Positions 8,283-17,222 of a stretch of DNA of 64,000 bases are shown one piece after another; within the stretch, counting starts at the first letter, position 1; every line of letters begins with the position of its first letter. Source of the DNA: Streptococcus pluranimalium (GTDB lineage Bacteria > Bacillota > Bacilli > Lactobacillales > Streptococcaceae); the NCBI RefSeq assembly GCF_002953735.1, contig NZ_CP025536.1:936001-1000000 (forward strand), in the 5' to 3' direction. The translations under genes were made by a program, and so were the position numbers. The notes below the pieces were generated by a model. It was given only the letters and a program-made list of their open reading frames with translations, did no database searches and was not told the origin of the DNA.

Positions 8283-9134
8283 ATGGCTACTATTCAATGG
8301 TTTCCTGGGCATATGTCCAAGGCTCGCCGTCAAGTTCAGGAGAATTTGAAGCACGTTGATTTTGTAACGATTTTGGTGGATGCTCGTCTGCCTTTGTCGA
8401 GTCAAAATCCCATGCTGACAAAAATCGTTGGTGACAAACCAAAATTACTGATTTTGAATAAGGCTGACCTAGCTGATAGCACGCGTACCAAAGAGTGGCG
8501 GAAGCACTTCGAATCTCAAGGGATTAAGACCTTGGCGATCAATTCTAAAGAGCAAGCAACGGTTAAATTAGTGACAGATGCTGCTAAGTCACTCATGTCT
8601 GAAAAGATTGAGAAATTGCGTGATCGTGGTATTCAAAAAGAGACTCTACGAACCATGATTATCGGGATTCCAAATGCTGGTAAATCAACACTTATGAACC
8701 GTTTAGCTGGTAAGAAAATTGCCGTTGTAGGGAATAAACCAGGTGTAACCAAGGGACAGCAGTGGCTCAAGTCCAATAAGGAGCTTGAAATCTTGGATAC
8801 CCCAGGGATTTTATGGCCTAAGTTTGAAGATGACTTGGTTGGCTTAAAATTAGCCTTAACGGGTGCGATCAAGGATCAACTGTTGCCAATGGATGAAGTA
8901 ACTATTTTCGGTCTTAATTTCTTTAAAGAACATTATCCTGAACGCCTACAAGAACGTTTTAAAGGAATGGATTTATCAGAAGAGGCCCCTGAAATCATTA
9001 TGGGCATGACACAAAAACTTGGTTTCAGAGATGATTATGACCGTTTTTACAACCTCTTTGTTAAGGAAGTTCGTGACGGCCGTTTGGGTCGCTATACGTT
9101 AGATCTTGTTGAGGAAGTTGATGGCAACCATTAA
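8283..9134 (+). CDS. rbgA: Ribosome biogenesis GTPase RbgA (YlqF)
   Basis: This circularly permuted GTPase acts late in 50S ribosomal subunit assembly. The order of G motifs is permuted, as in the YlqF/YawG family: G4 NKADL comes first, then G1 GIPNAGKST, then G3 DTPG. The start at 8283 gives the canonical N-terminus [16 protein letters not shown] with AAAGG upstream. It overlaps the start of rnhB by 14 bases, a conserved gene pair in streptococci. It is the first core gene after the island, so insertion occurred immediately upstream of it and may have replaced part of its promoter region. Confidence 0.96.
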   Translation: MATIQWFPGHMSKARRQVQENLKHVDFVTILVDARLPLSSQNPMLTKIVGDKPKLLILNKADLADSTRTKEWRKHFESQGIKTLAINSKEQATVKLVTDAAKSLMSEKIEKLRDRGIQKETLRTMIIGIPNAGKSTLMNRLAGKKIAVVGNKPGVTKGQQWLKSNKELEILDTPGILWPKFEDDLVGLKLALTGAIKDQLLPMDEVTIFGLNFFKEHYPERLQERFKGMDLSEEAPEIIMGMTQKLGFRDDYDRFYNLFVKEVRDGRLGRYTLDLVEEVDGNH

Positions 9135-9906
9135 AGAGATTAAAGACCGGTTAGCAGAGATTCCAACTTTGGAAGATCATCGATGGTCTCTTTTTGCTGA
9201 GGATAAGCGAGCTGGAGTGCAAAAAGCCATCATTCAGAGACAAAAAGCAATTCAAGCTCAGCTAGATGAAGAGGCTCGTTTGGAGACTATGCTAACTTAT
9301 GAGAAAGCTCTATATGCTCAAGATTATCAGCTGATTGCAGGGATTGACGAAGTCGGCAGAGGACCTTTAGCTGGCCCAGTTGTAGCGGCCTGTGTGATTT
9401 TACCGGTTAATGAGAAAATTTCTGGGCTTAACGATTCTAAAAAAATTCCCAAGTCTAAGCATGAGGAAATTTACCAGCAAGTCACGACGAAGGCTCTGGC
9501 AGTTGGTGTTGGTATTATGGATAATGAGGTGATTGATCAGGTTAACATCTATGAAGCGACTAAATTGGCGATGGTTGAGGCTATCAAAGATGCATCTAAA
9601 AGGGGAATTGTGCCTGATTATCTCCTGATTGATGCCATGACACTAGACCTTGATATTCCTCAAATGTCTATCATTAAAGGGGATGCTAATTCCTTATCTA
9701 TTGCAGCTGCTTCAATTGTTGCTAAGGTAACTCGGGATAAGATGATGGCTGATTTTGATAAAAAATTCCCTGGCTATGGTTTTGCTCAAAATGCAGGTTA
9801 TGGAACAAAAGTCCACCTAGAAGGTTTGGATAAATACGGTGTCACACCCATTCATCGACGCAGTTTTGAGCCTATTAAATCTTTAGTAAGAGGATATGAT
9901 GATTAG
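9121..9906 (+). CDS. rnhB: Ribonuclease HII
   Basis: This enzyme cleaves RNA in RNA-DNA hybrids and removes single ribonucleotides from DNA. The family motif [23 protein letters not shown] carries the catalytic Asp-Glu pair; further conserved segments are SKKI and the LLIDAMTLD region. It is 261 residues, including the N-terminal extension typical of Bacillota RNase HII. The ATG at 9121 ([11 protein letters not shown]) lies inside the rbgA 3' end, with GAGGAAG upstream, indicating translational coupling. It overlaps the next gene slightly. Confidence 0.96.
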   Translation: MATIKEIKDRLAEIPTLEDHRWSLFAEDKRAGVQKAIIQRQKAIQAQLDEEARLETMLTYEKALYAQDYQLIAGIDEVGRGPLAGPVVAACVILPVNEKISGLNDSKKIPKSKHEEIYQQVTTKALAVGVGIMDNEVIDQVNIYEATKLAMVEAIKDASKRGIVPDYLLIDAMTLDLDIPQMSIIKGDANSLSIAAASIVAKVTRDKMMADFDKKFPGYGFAQNAGYGTKVHLEGLDKYGVTPIHRRSFEPIKSLVRGYDD

Positions 9907-10552
9907 TATCAAACATTATGAGCCTAAGTATGATAAATCTTGGGTTTACTGTAAGGCTTTGGCTTATCTTTTTTCAGATTTTTGGGATGATGATAGTCGC
10001 GAAAAAGATGATTTTTCCGAGTATTATGAAGATAGTATTGAATTGATTGCCTTAGATGGCGCAACAGTTGTGGGTTTATTAGATATTGGTATCTACGATA
10101 AGGAAGCTAGTAGAGCTTATCCGTATTATAGCTGTGATAAATTGGCATATTTTGCTAACTTAGCTGTTCATCCTGATTATCAAAATCAAGGCATTGCTAA
10201 TAAATTATTCGAGAAAGCAGAAAAGCTTTTGCTGTCTAAAAAAGTTCAGGCGCTCTCTATTTTTACACGAGGAGATGCTAATGCCAACTACCTTTATCAA
10301 AAATGGGGCGCTGAACTTATCGCTAAGGATTGGTTAGTTGTCGGCTTACCTAAAACTTTACATCAAGACTTTACTTTTAAAGTTTTAAAGAATGACCAAC
10401 GCCTGAGATTTGAAACCACTGATGGAGAGTTGTCCTATTATCAACGCGAGGGTGTTTATATTGTATCGCAAGAAGAAGCACTAGCGAGTTTTGAAGCAGA
10501 AGCTATTTATGAAGAGAGAACCTATTTAAAACGATACGAGGAGACCTTATGA
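9899..10552 (+). CDS. GNAT-family N-acetyltransferase
   Basis: This predicted acetyl-CoA-dependent acetyltransferase has about 217 residues. The acetyl-CoA-binding motif A is [24 protein letters not shown], followed by the [12 protein letters not shown] segment typical of motif B. The C-terminal third is not a standard GNAT part. Of two adjacent ATGs (9896 and 9899), the second has better spacing from AGAGGA. It overlaps rnhB by a few bases and the next acetyltransferase by ATGA, so it belongs to the rbgA-rnhB operon. The substrate is unknown. Confidence 0.85.
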   Translation: MISIKHYEPKYDKSWVYCKALAYLFSDFWDDDSREKDDFSEYYEDSIELIALDGATVVGLLDIGIYDKEASRAYPYYSCDKLAYFANLAVHPDYQNQGIANKLFEKAEKLLLSKKVQALSIFTRGDANANYLYQKWGAELIAKDWLVVGLPKTLHQDFTFKVLKNDQRLRFETTDGELSYYQREGVYIVSQEEALASFEAEAIYEERTYLKRYEETL

Positions 10553-11097
10553 CTGAACGTGATAAGATGCTGGCAGGTAAACCATACAAACCGGGTGATG
10601 AGGAATTAAAAAACATGCGTCTGCGTGCTCGCCAGTTGATGAAAGACTTTAATAATGAGGATGATGCTTCTAAACGAAGTAGCCTCCTCAAAGCTTGGTT
10701 TGGCTCAACCGGAGAAAACCTGCACATGGAACAGCCTTTCCGCTGTGATTATGGCAATAACATTTATGTCGGTGAGAATTTCTATGCTAACTTTAACCAG
10801 ACCTTCCTAGATGTCTGCGAGATTCGCATCGGTGATAATGTCATGATTGGCCCCAATTGCCAGTTATTAACGCCCTTGCATCCTTTGGATCCGATCGAGC
10901 GTAATTCTGGAGTAGAATACGGTGCCCCAATAACCCTAGGGGACAATGTCTGGCTAGCTGGTGGCGTTACGGTTCTTCCCGGGGTGACTCTTGGAAATAA
11001 CGTGGTAGTCGGTGCAGGAAGTGTTGTGACAAAATCGTTCCCTGATAATGTTGTTCTTGCGGGAAATCCTGCTAAGGTGATTAAGACGATTGATTAA
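10549..11097 (+). CDS. maa: Hexapeptide-repeat sugar O-acetyltransferase (maltose/galactoside acetyltransferase family)
   Basis: The protein shows the Mac N-terminal domain ([27 protein letters not shown]) and a left-handed beta-helix of hexapeptide repeats (GDNVMIGPNCQLLTP...LGDNVWLAGGVTVLPGVTLGNNVVVGAGSVVTKSFPDNVVLAGNPAKVI). The catalytic His lies in LLTPLHPLD. It has 182 residues, usual for maltose O-acetyltransferase. It acetylates a free sugar or thiogalactoside using acetyl-CoA; the physiological substrate is not known. It overlaps the upstream gene by ATGA and is followed by a terminator, so it ends the operon. Confidence 0.9.
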   Translation: MTERDKMLAGKPYKPGDEELKNMRLRARQLMKDFNNEDDASKRSSLLKAWFGSTGENLHMEQPFRCDYGNNIYVGENFYANFNQTFLDVCEIRIGDNVMIGPNCQLLTPLHPLDPIERNSGVEYGAPITLGDNVWLAGGVTVLPGVTLGNNVVVGAGSVVTKSFPDNVVLAGNPAKVIKTID

Positions 11098-11104
11098 GAA
11101 GAGA

Positions 11105-11132
11105 AAATCTTAGCTTGGCTAGGATTTTTTTT
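11105..11132 (+). terminator. Rho-independent terminator after the acetyltransferase operon
   Basis: ATCTTAGC, TTG loop, GCTAGGAT forms an 8-bp stem with one G-U pair and is followed by a run of eight T. It separates the rbgA operon from dprA. Confidence 0.8.
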
Positions 11133-11166
11133 GATGTTTTTCCGAATAAATAAGTGGAGGATTAAC

Positions 11167-12009
11167 ATGAATAATTTTGAATTGTACAAACTAAAAAAAG
11201 CAGGTTTATCTAATCAGCATATCTTAAATATCCTAGATTACGAAGCTAAATATCAAAAATCCTTATCCCTTAGAGACCGTGCAGTAGTATCTAAATGTTC
11301 TAATCCAGTTGTTTTTATGGAGCATTATAAAAACTTGGATAGTAAGACCTTACGTCAAGAATTTCTAACCTTTCCTAGCATTTCCATCTTAGATGATGAT
11401 TATCCTTTGGAACTCAAGGAAATCTATAATCCACCTGTACTTTTGTTTTATAAAGGAAATATTGATCTGCTTGAAAAACCAAAACTAGCAGTGGTTGGTG
11501 CTAGAAAATGTAGTGAGATAGGGACAAAGTCTATTCAGAAGATTATCACGGAACTGGAGAATCGTTTTGTGATTGTTAGCGGATTGGCGCGTGGTATTGA
11601 TACGGCAGCTCATTTGTCTGCACTTAAAAATGGAGGAGCTAGTATTGGGATTATTGGAACAGGTCTTGATGTTTACTATCCCAAAGAAAATCAACGGTTA
11701 CAGGATTTTATGATGCAAAACCATTTGGTCCTTTCAGAGTATGGTCCTGGTGAACAACCACTTAAATATCACTTTCCAGAGCGAAATCGTATTATTGCAG
11801 GGCTTTGTCAGGGAATTATTGTCGCTGAAGCTAAATTGCGCTCAGGAAGTTTAATCACTTGTGAGCGCGCATTAGAAGGAGGGAGAGATGTTTTTGCACT
11901 TCCGGGCAATATTTTAGATGGCAAGTCCGCTGGTTGTTTACAATTGATTCAAGAGGGTGCAAAGTGCATTACATCGGGATTTGATGTCTTGAGTGATTAC
12001 TCATTTTAA
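11167..12009 (+). CDS. dprA: DNA processing protein DprA
   Basis: DprA binds incoming single-stranded DNA during natural transformation and loads RecA. The N-terminal SAM-like part is followed by the Rossmann-like DprA core with AVVGARKCSEIG, IVSGLARGIDTAAHLSAL, GTGLDVYYPKEN, LKYHFPERNRIIAGL and GGRDVFALPGN. At 280 residues it is typical of streptococcal DprA, which lacks the C-terminal winged helix. The start at 11167 is chosen because GGAGG lies six bases upstream. In other streptococci dprA is a late competence gene, but no combox (ComX site) is evident upstream, so competence control cannot be claimed here. Confidence 0.96.
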   Translation: MNNFELYKLKKAGLSNQHILNILDYEAKYQKSLSLRDRAVVSKCSNPVVFMEHYKNLDSKTLRQEFLTFPSISILDDDYPLELKEIYNPPVLLFYKGNIDLLEKPKLAVVGARKCSEIGTKSIQKIITELENRFVIVSGLARGIDTAAHLSALKNGGASIGIIGTGLDVYYPKENQRLQDFMMQNHLVLSEYGPGEQPLKYHFPERNRIIAGLCQGIIVAEAKLRSGSLITCERALEGGRDVFALPGNILDGKSAGCLQLIQEGAKCITSGFDVLSDYSF

Positions 12010-12039
12010 AGTCAGTTCTCCTATAGGAAAAGTTTTTTA

Positions 12040-12068
12040 TTGACACATTAGAAAAAGAGGGTTATCAT
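12040..12068 (+). promoter_or_regulatory. Sigma-70-type promoter of topA
   Basis: TTGACA at 12040-12045 and TATCAT at 12063-12068 are separated by 17 bases, about 64 bases before the topA start. The -35 is a perfect consensus. Confidence 0.8.
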
Positions 12069-12131
12069 GTTATAAGTTTCAAAGGGTCAGAAAATATAAC
12101 CTTTGACAATTCTCGTATAGGAAGTGTGTTT

Positions 12132-14267
12132 ATGGCAACTGCTACGGCAACAAAAGCAAAAACGAAAACTAGCGCAAAAAAAACTAGCAAGAAAAAAGCA
12201 AGTCCAAAGAAAAATTTGGTTATTGTGGAGTCACCTGCTAAGGCGAAGACCATTGAAAAGTACCTGGGACGCAATTATAAGGTAGTGGCATCAGTTGGGC
12301 ATATTCGTGATTTGAAAAAATCGAGCATGTCTATTGATTTCGACAATAACTATGAACCTGAATACATCAATATTCGTGGTAAGGGACCTTTGATTAATTC
12401 TCTTAAAAAAGAAGCTAAGAATGCTAAAGAAGTCTTTTTGGCAAGTGACCCGGACCGTGAAGGAGAAGCTATTTCTTGGCATTTAGCGCATATTTTAAAC
12501 TTAGACCCTAAAGCAAAAAATCGTGTTGTCTTTAATGAGATTACCAAAGATGCTGTTAAGAATGCCTTTGTAGAACCAAGAGAAATCAATATGGATCTGG
12601 TCGATTCCCAACAAGCTCGTCGTGTTCTGGATCGTATTGTAGGTTATTCTATCAGTCCTATTTTATGGAAAAAAGTGAAAAAAGGACTATCAGCTGGTCG
12701 TGTTCAATCAGTCGCTCTTAAACTGATTATCGACCGTGAAAATGAGATTAAGGCCTTTAAACCAGAAGAATATTGGACTATTGATGGGGCTTTTAAAAAA
12801 GGTAACAAGAAATTTCAAGCTGCCTTTTATGGTTTAGATGGTAAAAAGCTTAAATTAGCAAGGCAAGAAGATGTCAAGTCTGTTTTGACGCGTATCAAAG
12901 GCGATGATTTTACGGTTGATAAGGTAGAGAAAAAAGAACGTCGTCGTAACGCTCCTCTCCCTTATACAACTTCTTCTATGCAACAAGATGCGGCTAATAA
13001 AATCAATTTCCGTACGCGTAAGACCATGATGGTCGCACAGCAACTCTATGAGGGATTGAGTTTAGGTAAAGCAGGTCATCAAGGTCTCATTACCTATATG
13101 CGTACGGATTCAACGCGTATTAGTCCTGTGGCACAAAATGAAGCGGCTGGCTTTATCACCGAACGTTTTGGTAGCAAATATTCTAAACATGGTACTAAGG
13201 TTAAGAATGCTGCTGGTGCTCAGGATGCCCACGAAGCTATTCGTCCATCATCAGTTCATCATACGCCAGAGTCTATTGCTAAGTACCTTGATAAGGACCA
13301 ACTCAAACTTTATACTTTGATTTGGAACCGTTTTGTAGCTTCGCAAATGACAGCAGCAGTCTTTGATACTGTGAAAGTCAATTTATCCCAAAATGGTGTT
13401 ATGTTCACCGCTAATGGTAGTCAGGTTAAGTTTGATGGTTACATGGCTGTCTATAACGATTCTGATAAGAATAAGATGTTGCCTGAAATGGAAGCTGGAG
13501 ACACCGTTAAGAAGGTCTTGACCACTCCTGAGCAACACTTTACACAACCACCTGCTCGCTATTCAGAAGCAACGCTTATCAAAACTCTTGAGGAAAATGG
13601 TGTTGGCCGTCCATCAACTTATGCGCCTACGCTTGAGACTATTCAAAAACGTTATTATGTCAAATTGGCAGCTAAGCGTTTTGAACCTACAGAGTTGGGT
13701 GAAATTGTCAATTCCTTAATTGTAGAATTTTTCCCAGATATTGTTGATGTGGCCTTTACAGCTGAGATGGAAGGTCGCCTGGATGAAGTTGAAATCGGTA
13801 AGGAAGAATGGCAAAAGGTCATCGACCAGTTCTACAAACCTTTTGAAAAAGAATTGACTAAAGCTGAAGACGAGATGGAAAAAATCCAGATTAAGGATGA
13901 ACCTGCTGGATTTGACTGCGATGTCTGTGGTTCACCAATGGTTATTAAATTAGGCCGTTACGGTAAATTCTACGCTTGTAGCAATTTCCCAGAATGTCGC
14001 AATACCAAAGCCATTACTAAGGAGATCGGCGTAATCTGTCCTATTTGTGAAAAAGGGCAAGTGATCGAGCGTAAAACCAGGCGTAATCGTATCTTTTATG
14101 GTTGTGACCATTACCCAGAGTGTGAATTTACCTCATGGGATATTCCGGTTGGTCGTGCTTGTCCAAAATCCGGTGATTTCTTGGTTGAAAAGAAAGTTCG
14201 TGGTGGTGGTAAACAAGTAGTATGTAGTAGTGAAGATTGTGATTATAAAGAAGCAGTTGTTAAATAA
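12132..14267 (+). CDS. topA: DNA topoisomerase I
   Basis: This type IA topoisomerase relaxes negative supercoils. It has 711 residues. The Toprim domain begins at [19 protein letters not shown] with the [12 protein letters not shown] acidic triad; the active-site Tyr is in [14 protein letters not shown]. Three C-terminal zinc-ribbon-like repeats are visible: two full C4 types (CDVCGSP...CSNFPEC and CPICEKG...CDHYPEC) and a third with three cysteines (CPKSGD...CSSEDC). The ATG at 12132 is chosen because AGGAAG lies seven bases upstream; a GTG at 12126 is too close. A 26-residue Ala/Thr/Lys-rich N-terminal tail precedes the Toprim domain. Confidence 0.97.
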   Translation: MATATATKAKTKTSAKKTSKKKASPKKNLVIVESPAKAKTIEKYLGRNYKVVASVGHIRDLKKSSMSIDFDNNYEPEYINIRGKGPLINSLKKEAKNAKEVFLASDPDREGEAISWHLAHILNLDPKAKNRVVFNEITKDAVKNAFVEPREINMDLVDSQQARRVLDRIVGYSISPILWKKVKKGLSAGRVQSVALKLIIDRENEIKAFKPEEYWTIDGAFKKGNKKFQAAFYGLDGKKLKLARQEDVKSVLTRIKGDDFTVDKVEKKERRRNAPLPYTTSSMQQDAANKINFRTRKTMMVAQQLYEGLSLGKAGHQGLITYMRTDSTRISPVAQNEAAGFITERFGSKYSKHGTKVKNAAGAQDAHEAIRPSSVHHTPESIAKYLDKDQLKLYTLIWNRFVASQMTAAVFDTVKVNLSQNGVMFTANGSQVKFDGYMAVYNDSDKNKMLPEMEAGDTVKKVLTTPEQHFTQPPARYSEATLIKTLEENGVGRPSTYAPTLETIQKRYYVKLAAKRFEPTELGEIVNSLIVEFFPDIVDVAFTAEMEGRLDEVEIGKEEWQKVIDQFYKPFEKELTKAEDEMEKIQIKDEPAGFDCDVCGSPMVIKLGRYGKFYACSNFPECRNTKAITKEIGVICPICEKGQVIERKTRRNRIFYGCDHYPECEFTSWDIPVGRACPKSGDFLVEKKVRGGGKQVVCSSEDCDYKEAVVK

Positions 14268-14274
14268 AAAACTT

Positions 14275-14352
14275 TAAGAACGATTAAAAGGAATCTATTT
14301 ATCAGGAACAGCGCCATAAGCTAGCGTGCTGCTCTTATAGAGAGGTTCTTTT
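14275..14352 (+). terminator. Long structured terminator of topA
   Basis: AAGAAC/AAAGGAATCTAT on the left pairs imperfectly with ATAGAGAGGTTCTT on the right, enclosing an inner CAGCGC/GCGTGCTG hairpin. The structure is followed by seven T. The long arm makes the fold less certain than a simple hairpin. Confidence 0.55.
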
Positions 14353-14578
14353 TTTATTTGTATTATTTTGACTGAAGCAACTGCAATGAAATTACTTTTT
14401 CGTTTATTCTAGATTTAAGTTATATAATATGTAACACTAGTCTTATCAATACTGATATTTAATGGATTAAACTTAACGCATATTAATACACTGGGCAGTT
14501 AGTCTGTTTTAAAATAGCTAGTTATTCTAGTTAGTTTGTGTTATGTTTAGGATTAAGAAAAATAAGGAGGATAGAAGA
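14353..14578. other. Non-coding region between topA and the D-hydroxyacid dehydrogenase
   Basis: Together with the topA terminator this makes a gap of about 310 bases without a gene. It is AT-rich. A TATAAT box at 14423-14428 is the best -10 candidate, but it has no good -35 and lies about 150 bases before the next start. I see no other structure. Confidence 0.4.
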
Positions 14579-15571
14579 ATGAAAATTAAAGTTTACGGTA
14601 TTCGCGATGAGGAAAGACCGATTGCTGAAGCTTGGGCAAAAGAGCATGGCATTGAGGTGTCATTGACAGACAAACCTTTGACCAAAGAATCTGTTGAAGA
14701 AGCCAAGGGCTTTGACGGGGTTAGTAATTCTCAAGTTTTTCCCTTGGATCAAGAAGTTTACGCACGACTTAAAGCGTTTGGAATTAAACAAATTGCTCAG
14801 CGTAGTGCTGGTTACGACATGTATGACTTGGCTTTAGCTAGTGCTCATGATATTATCATTTCAAATGTTCCTTCTTATTCTCCAGAATCCATCGCAGAGT
14901 ATACTGTCATGGTTGCAATGATGCTGATTCGACAGTTTGAAGGTATCAGACAGCATGTTAGTGAGCAAAACTTTTCTTGGGTACCAAGTATTCGAGGGCG
15001 TGTTTTAGGAGATATGACAGTTGCTGTTATCGGTATCGGACGAATTGGTAAAATAGTTGCTAAGATTTTTAAAGGATTTGGCTGCCGTGTCGTAGGTTAT
15101 GAAATTGAACAAGATAACCGTATTCCTGACATCGTTGATTATAAAGCGTCGACGGAGGAAGCTGTTAAAGACGCTGATATTGTAACCCTCCATATGTATC
15201 CGTCAGAGCTCAATTATCATCAATTCAATGCTGATATGTTTGCCAAGTTTAAAAAAGGTGCCATCCTTATGAATATGGCGCGTGGCGTTTTGGTAGATAC
15301 GGAAGATTTACTGGCTGCTTTGGATAGTGGGCAATTAGCCGCAGCAGGCATTGATACCTATGAAGCAGAAGGTCCCTACGTTCCTAAAAATTGTCATGAT
15401 AAAGTGATTGAAGACCAGCTCTTCAAGAGCCTCTTAGAACACGAAAAAGTCATTTATACTCCTCATACAGCCTTTTATACAGATGAAGCTGTCAAAAATC
15501 TGGTTGAAGGTGGCCTAAATGCAACGAAAGAAGTTATTGAAACAGGAGACACTCTAAACCGAGTTAATTAA
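14579..15571 (+). CDS. D-2-hydroxyacid dehydrogenase, probably D-lactate dehydrogenase
   Basis: This NAD-dependent dehydrogenase of 330 residues reduces a 2-oxoacid to the D-hydroxyacid. The Rossmann motif is VAVIGIGRIGKIVAKIFKGFG; catalytic residues are the Arg in the QRSAGYDMYDLA/NMARGVLVDT regions, the Glu near DTYEAEGPY and the His in TPHTAFYTDEA. It belongs to the D-LDH/hydroxyisocaproate dehydrogenase branch, with a YEAEGPYVPK loop. The start at 14579 has AAGGAGG eight bases upstream. It is monocistronic, ended by a hairpin at 15610. Exact substrate (pyruvate or a branched 2-oxoacid) cannot be decided from motifs. Confidence 0.88.
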   Translation: MKIKVYGIRDEERPIAEAWAKEHGIEVSLTDKPLTKESVEEAKGFDGVSNSQVFPLDQEVYARLKAFGIKQIAQRSAGYDMYDLALASAHDIIISNVPSYSPESIAEYTVMVAMMLIRQFEGIRQHVSEQNFSWVPSIRGRVLGDMTVAVIGIGRIGKIVAKIFKGFGCRVVGYEIEQDNRIPDIVDYKASTEEAVKDADIVTLHMYPSELNYHQFNADMFAKFKKGAILMNMARGVLVDTEDLLAALDSGQLAAAGIDTYEAEGPYVPKNCHDKVIEDQLFKSLLEHEKVIYTPHTAFYTDEAVKNLVEGGLNATKEVIETGDTLNRVN

Positions 15572-15609
15572 TTTACATAATTTTAATTATGTAGAAATAT
15601 ACCTTTAAC

Positions 15610-15633
15610 AAAGTCCGTTAAAACAGACTTTTT
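15610..15633 (+). terminator. Terminator of the D-hydroxyacid dehydrogenase gene
   Basis: AAAGTC(C)GT pairs with AC(A)GACTTT around a TAAA loop and runs directly into T residues. Its right arm overlaps the first unit of the satD promoter repeats. Confidence 0.65.
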
Positions 15634-15684
15634 AGAAATTGTCTATTATAATGGACTTTTTAGAAATTGTCTATTATAATAGAC
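15626..15684 (+). promoter_or_regulatory. Duplicated 28-bp promoter/operator unit upstream of satD with a 16-bp palindrome
   Basis: Two 28-bp tandem units (15626-15653 and 15654-15681) differ by one base. Each contains GTCTATTATAATRGAC; the second copy, at 15669-15684, is a perfect 16-bp palindrome. Both contain TATAAT (15647-15652 and 15675-15680), so the palindrome covers the -10 box. A TGGACT -35 lies 17 bases before the second TATAAT. This looks like a repressor operator, possibly for SatD itself. Confidence 0.65.
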
Positions 15685-15700
15685 TTAAAAGGAGACGGTC

Positions 15701-16369
15701 ATGCTATATTTTGCTATTATAGGAGATTTTGTGGATTCAAAGTCTATCCAAAATCGTTATCAAGCACAAAAAATACTTGAAAATGCGCTAACAAAAATTA
15801 ATCATAAGTATGAAGATATCATTGTTTCTAAATTTTCGATTACTTTAGGAGATGAATTTCAAGGTCTGTTAACTATCGAAGCACCGATATTTCACATGAT
15901 TGATGATCTTTGTCAGGAATTATTCCCTTATGAGGTGCGTTTTGGAGTTGGACTAGGAGATATTGTGACAGATATCAATCCAGAATTGAGTATTGGAGCA
16001 GATGGTCCAGCCTATTGGCACGCGCGAGAAGCTATTCAGTTTGTCCATCAAAAGAATGACTATGGAAATACTTCTCTTGCGATTGAGGTTGGAAATCCGA
16101 CGAAAACAGCCCAGCTCAACGCTCTTATTTCAGCAGGTGATGCTATTAAAGCAGATTGGCGAGCTAGTCAACAAGAGGTTTTGACGAGTTTATTGGAAAT
16201 GAACGTCTACCAGGAACATTTTGATCAACAAGCGCTGGGGGAAATGTTACAACTAAATGCTAGTGCTCTTTCAAAACGGCTGAAAAGTAGCAGTATCAAG
16301 GTTTACTTGCGCTTACGTCAAGCTACTTTGGAACTCATTTTAGAGAATGTTATGGAGGAAAAAGAATGA
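15701..16369 (+). CDS. satD: SatD-family protein with C-terminal helix-turn-helix
   Basis: This 222-residue protein belongs to the SatD family, named from the secretion-and-acid-tolerance locus of Streptococcus mutans. The N-terminal domain (FAIIGDFVDSK...SKFSITLGDEFQGLL...FGVGLGDIVTDI) has a nucleotide-cyclase-like ferredoxin pattern. The C-terminus (LGEMLQLNASALSKRLKSSSIKVYLRLRQATLELI) reads as a DNA-binding helix-turn-helix. It overlaps satE by ATGA and is preceded by a strong AAAGGAGA. Autoregulation through the palindromes over its promoter is inferred. Molecular function is not established to my knowledge. Confidence 0.88.
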   Translation: MLYFAIIGDFVDSKSIQNRYQAQKILENALTKINHKYEDIIVSKFSITLGDEFQGLLTIEAPIFHMIDDLCQELFPYEVRFGVGLGDIVTDINPELSIGADGPAYWHAREAIQFVHQKNDYGNTSLAIEVGNPTKTAQLNALISAGDAIKADWRASQQEVLTSLLEMNVYQEHFDQQALGEMLQLNASALSKRLKSSSIKVYLRLRQATLELILENVMEEKE

Positions 16370-17079
16370 TGGGATTGTCTCATAGTTTAAGCGAAAGTCC
16401 GATTCTTACCTTACTATTGATTTGTCATTTTTTTGCGGATTTTCACTTGCAGAGTCAAGAGGTGGCAGACAAAAAAGGGCAGGACCGACGTTTTCTGCTG
16501 CGACATCTTGTAGGAGTAGCCCTGCCTCTACTTCTAACAGCTTTCCTTCAATATCGGATTTGGTGGATACTTGTTCTTATTTTTCTAAGCCACGCGCTGC
16601 TAGACTTCTTTAAAGAGAAAATAGCAGAGCTGCTTCATTTGAATCGTCAGAAAAGTTTTTTGCTGGATCAAACCCTTCATCTTGTCATCATCATTCTGCT
16701 CAGCCAATTTACTACTGATATGCCATTTCCTGCTTGGATTGATCCAAACTGGCTAAATAGGATCCTCTTTTTAGTCTTGATTACCAAGCCAACTAACATT
16801 GCCTTTCGGATATTTTTCCAAAAATATCAGCCAGAAGAGGATAACAAGATGGATACCATTCCAGGAGCAGGAGCAGCCATAGGTTTTCTAGAGAGAATAA
16901 TCATTGGTATCTGTATTCTCTTTGGTCAATTTACCTCTATTGGACTTGTCTTTACGGCAAAATCCATTGCACGTTACAATAAAATTTCTGAAAACCCAGC
17001 CTTTGCTGAATATTATCTGATTGGTTCACTGTTTAGTATTTTGAGTGTCTTAATTGCAGCATGGATTTGTCTTTTGTAA
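16366..17079 (+). CDS. satE: SatE, DUF3307 membrane protein
   Basis: This 237-residue integral membrane protein has about six to seven hydrophobic segments and belongs to the DUF3307 family. Conserved polar motifs inside the membrane part are ICHFFADFHLQSQ and SHALLDFFKE, with further residues at DQTLHLVII. Family function is unknown. It is translationally coupled to satD (ATGA overlap), which implies the pair works together, perhaps with SatD controlling its expression. A strong terminator follows. Confidence 0.85.
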   Translation: MMGLSHSLSESPILTLLLICHFFADFHLQSQEVADKKGQDRRFLLRHLVGVALPLLLTAFLQYRIWWILVLIFLSHALLDFFKEKIAELLHLNRQKSFLLDQTLHLVIIILLSQFTTDMPFPAWIDPNWLNRILFLVLITKPTNIAFRIFFQKYQPEEDNKMDTIPGAGAAIGFLERIIIGICILFGQFTSIGLVFTAKSIARYNKISENPAFAEYYLIGSLFSILSVLIAAWICLL

Positions 17080-17096
17080 GATTCATAAATAGAATT

Positions 17097-17126
17097 AAGA
17101 ATAAACAGAGTTGTTTATTCTTTTCT
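17097..17126 (+). terminator. Terminator of satDE
   Basis: AAGAATAAAC and GTTTATTCTT form a perfect 10-bp stem with a 6-base loop, followed by TTCTTA. Confidence 0.75.
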
Positions 17127-17145
17127 TATGATTTTTGATTCGATA

Positions 17146-17207
17146 TGTTATAATATAAGTTCATCATATATAGAAAGATTTGTGAGAATGCTTATGACTC
17201 ATTCTCA
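17146..17207 (+). promoter_or_regulatory. Extended -10 promoter and leader hairpin of trmFO
   Basis: TGTTATAAT (17146-17154) matches the extended -10 consensus. About 30 bases later TGAGAATG (17183-17190) and CATTCTCA (17200-17207) form a perfect 8-bp hairpin that touches the first base of the AAAGAGG ribosome site (17207-17213). Confidence 0.65.
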
Positions 17208-17222
17208 AAGAGGTATTAGTTC

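Noticed and set aside
11100..11170. ComX box upstream of dprA
   Set aside because: No TACGAATA-type combox is visible in the short leader; only a terminator and a ribosome site are seen.
15610..15700. CRISPR-like array considered for the tandem 28-bp units before satD
   Set aside because: Only two directly adjacent units with no spacers; they contain promoter boxes.
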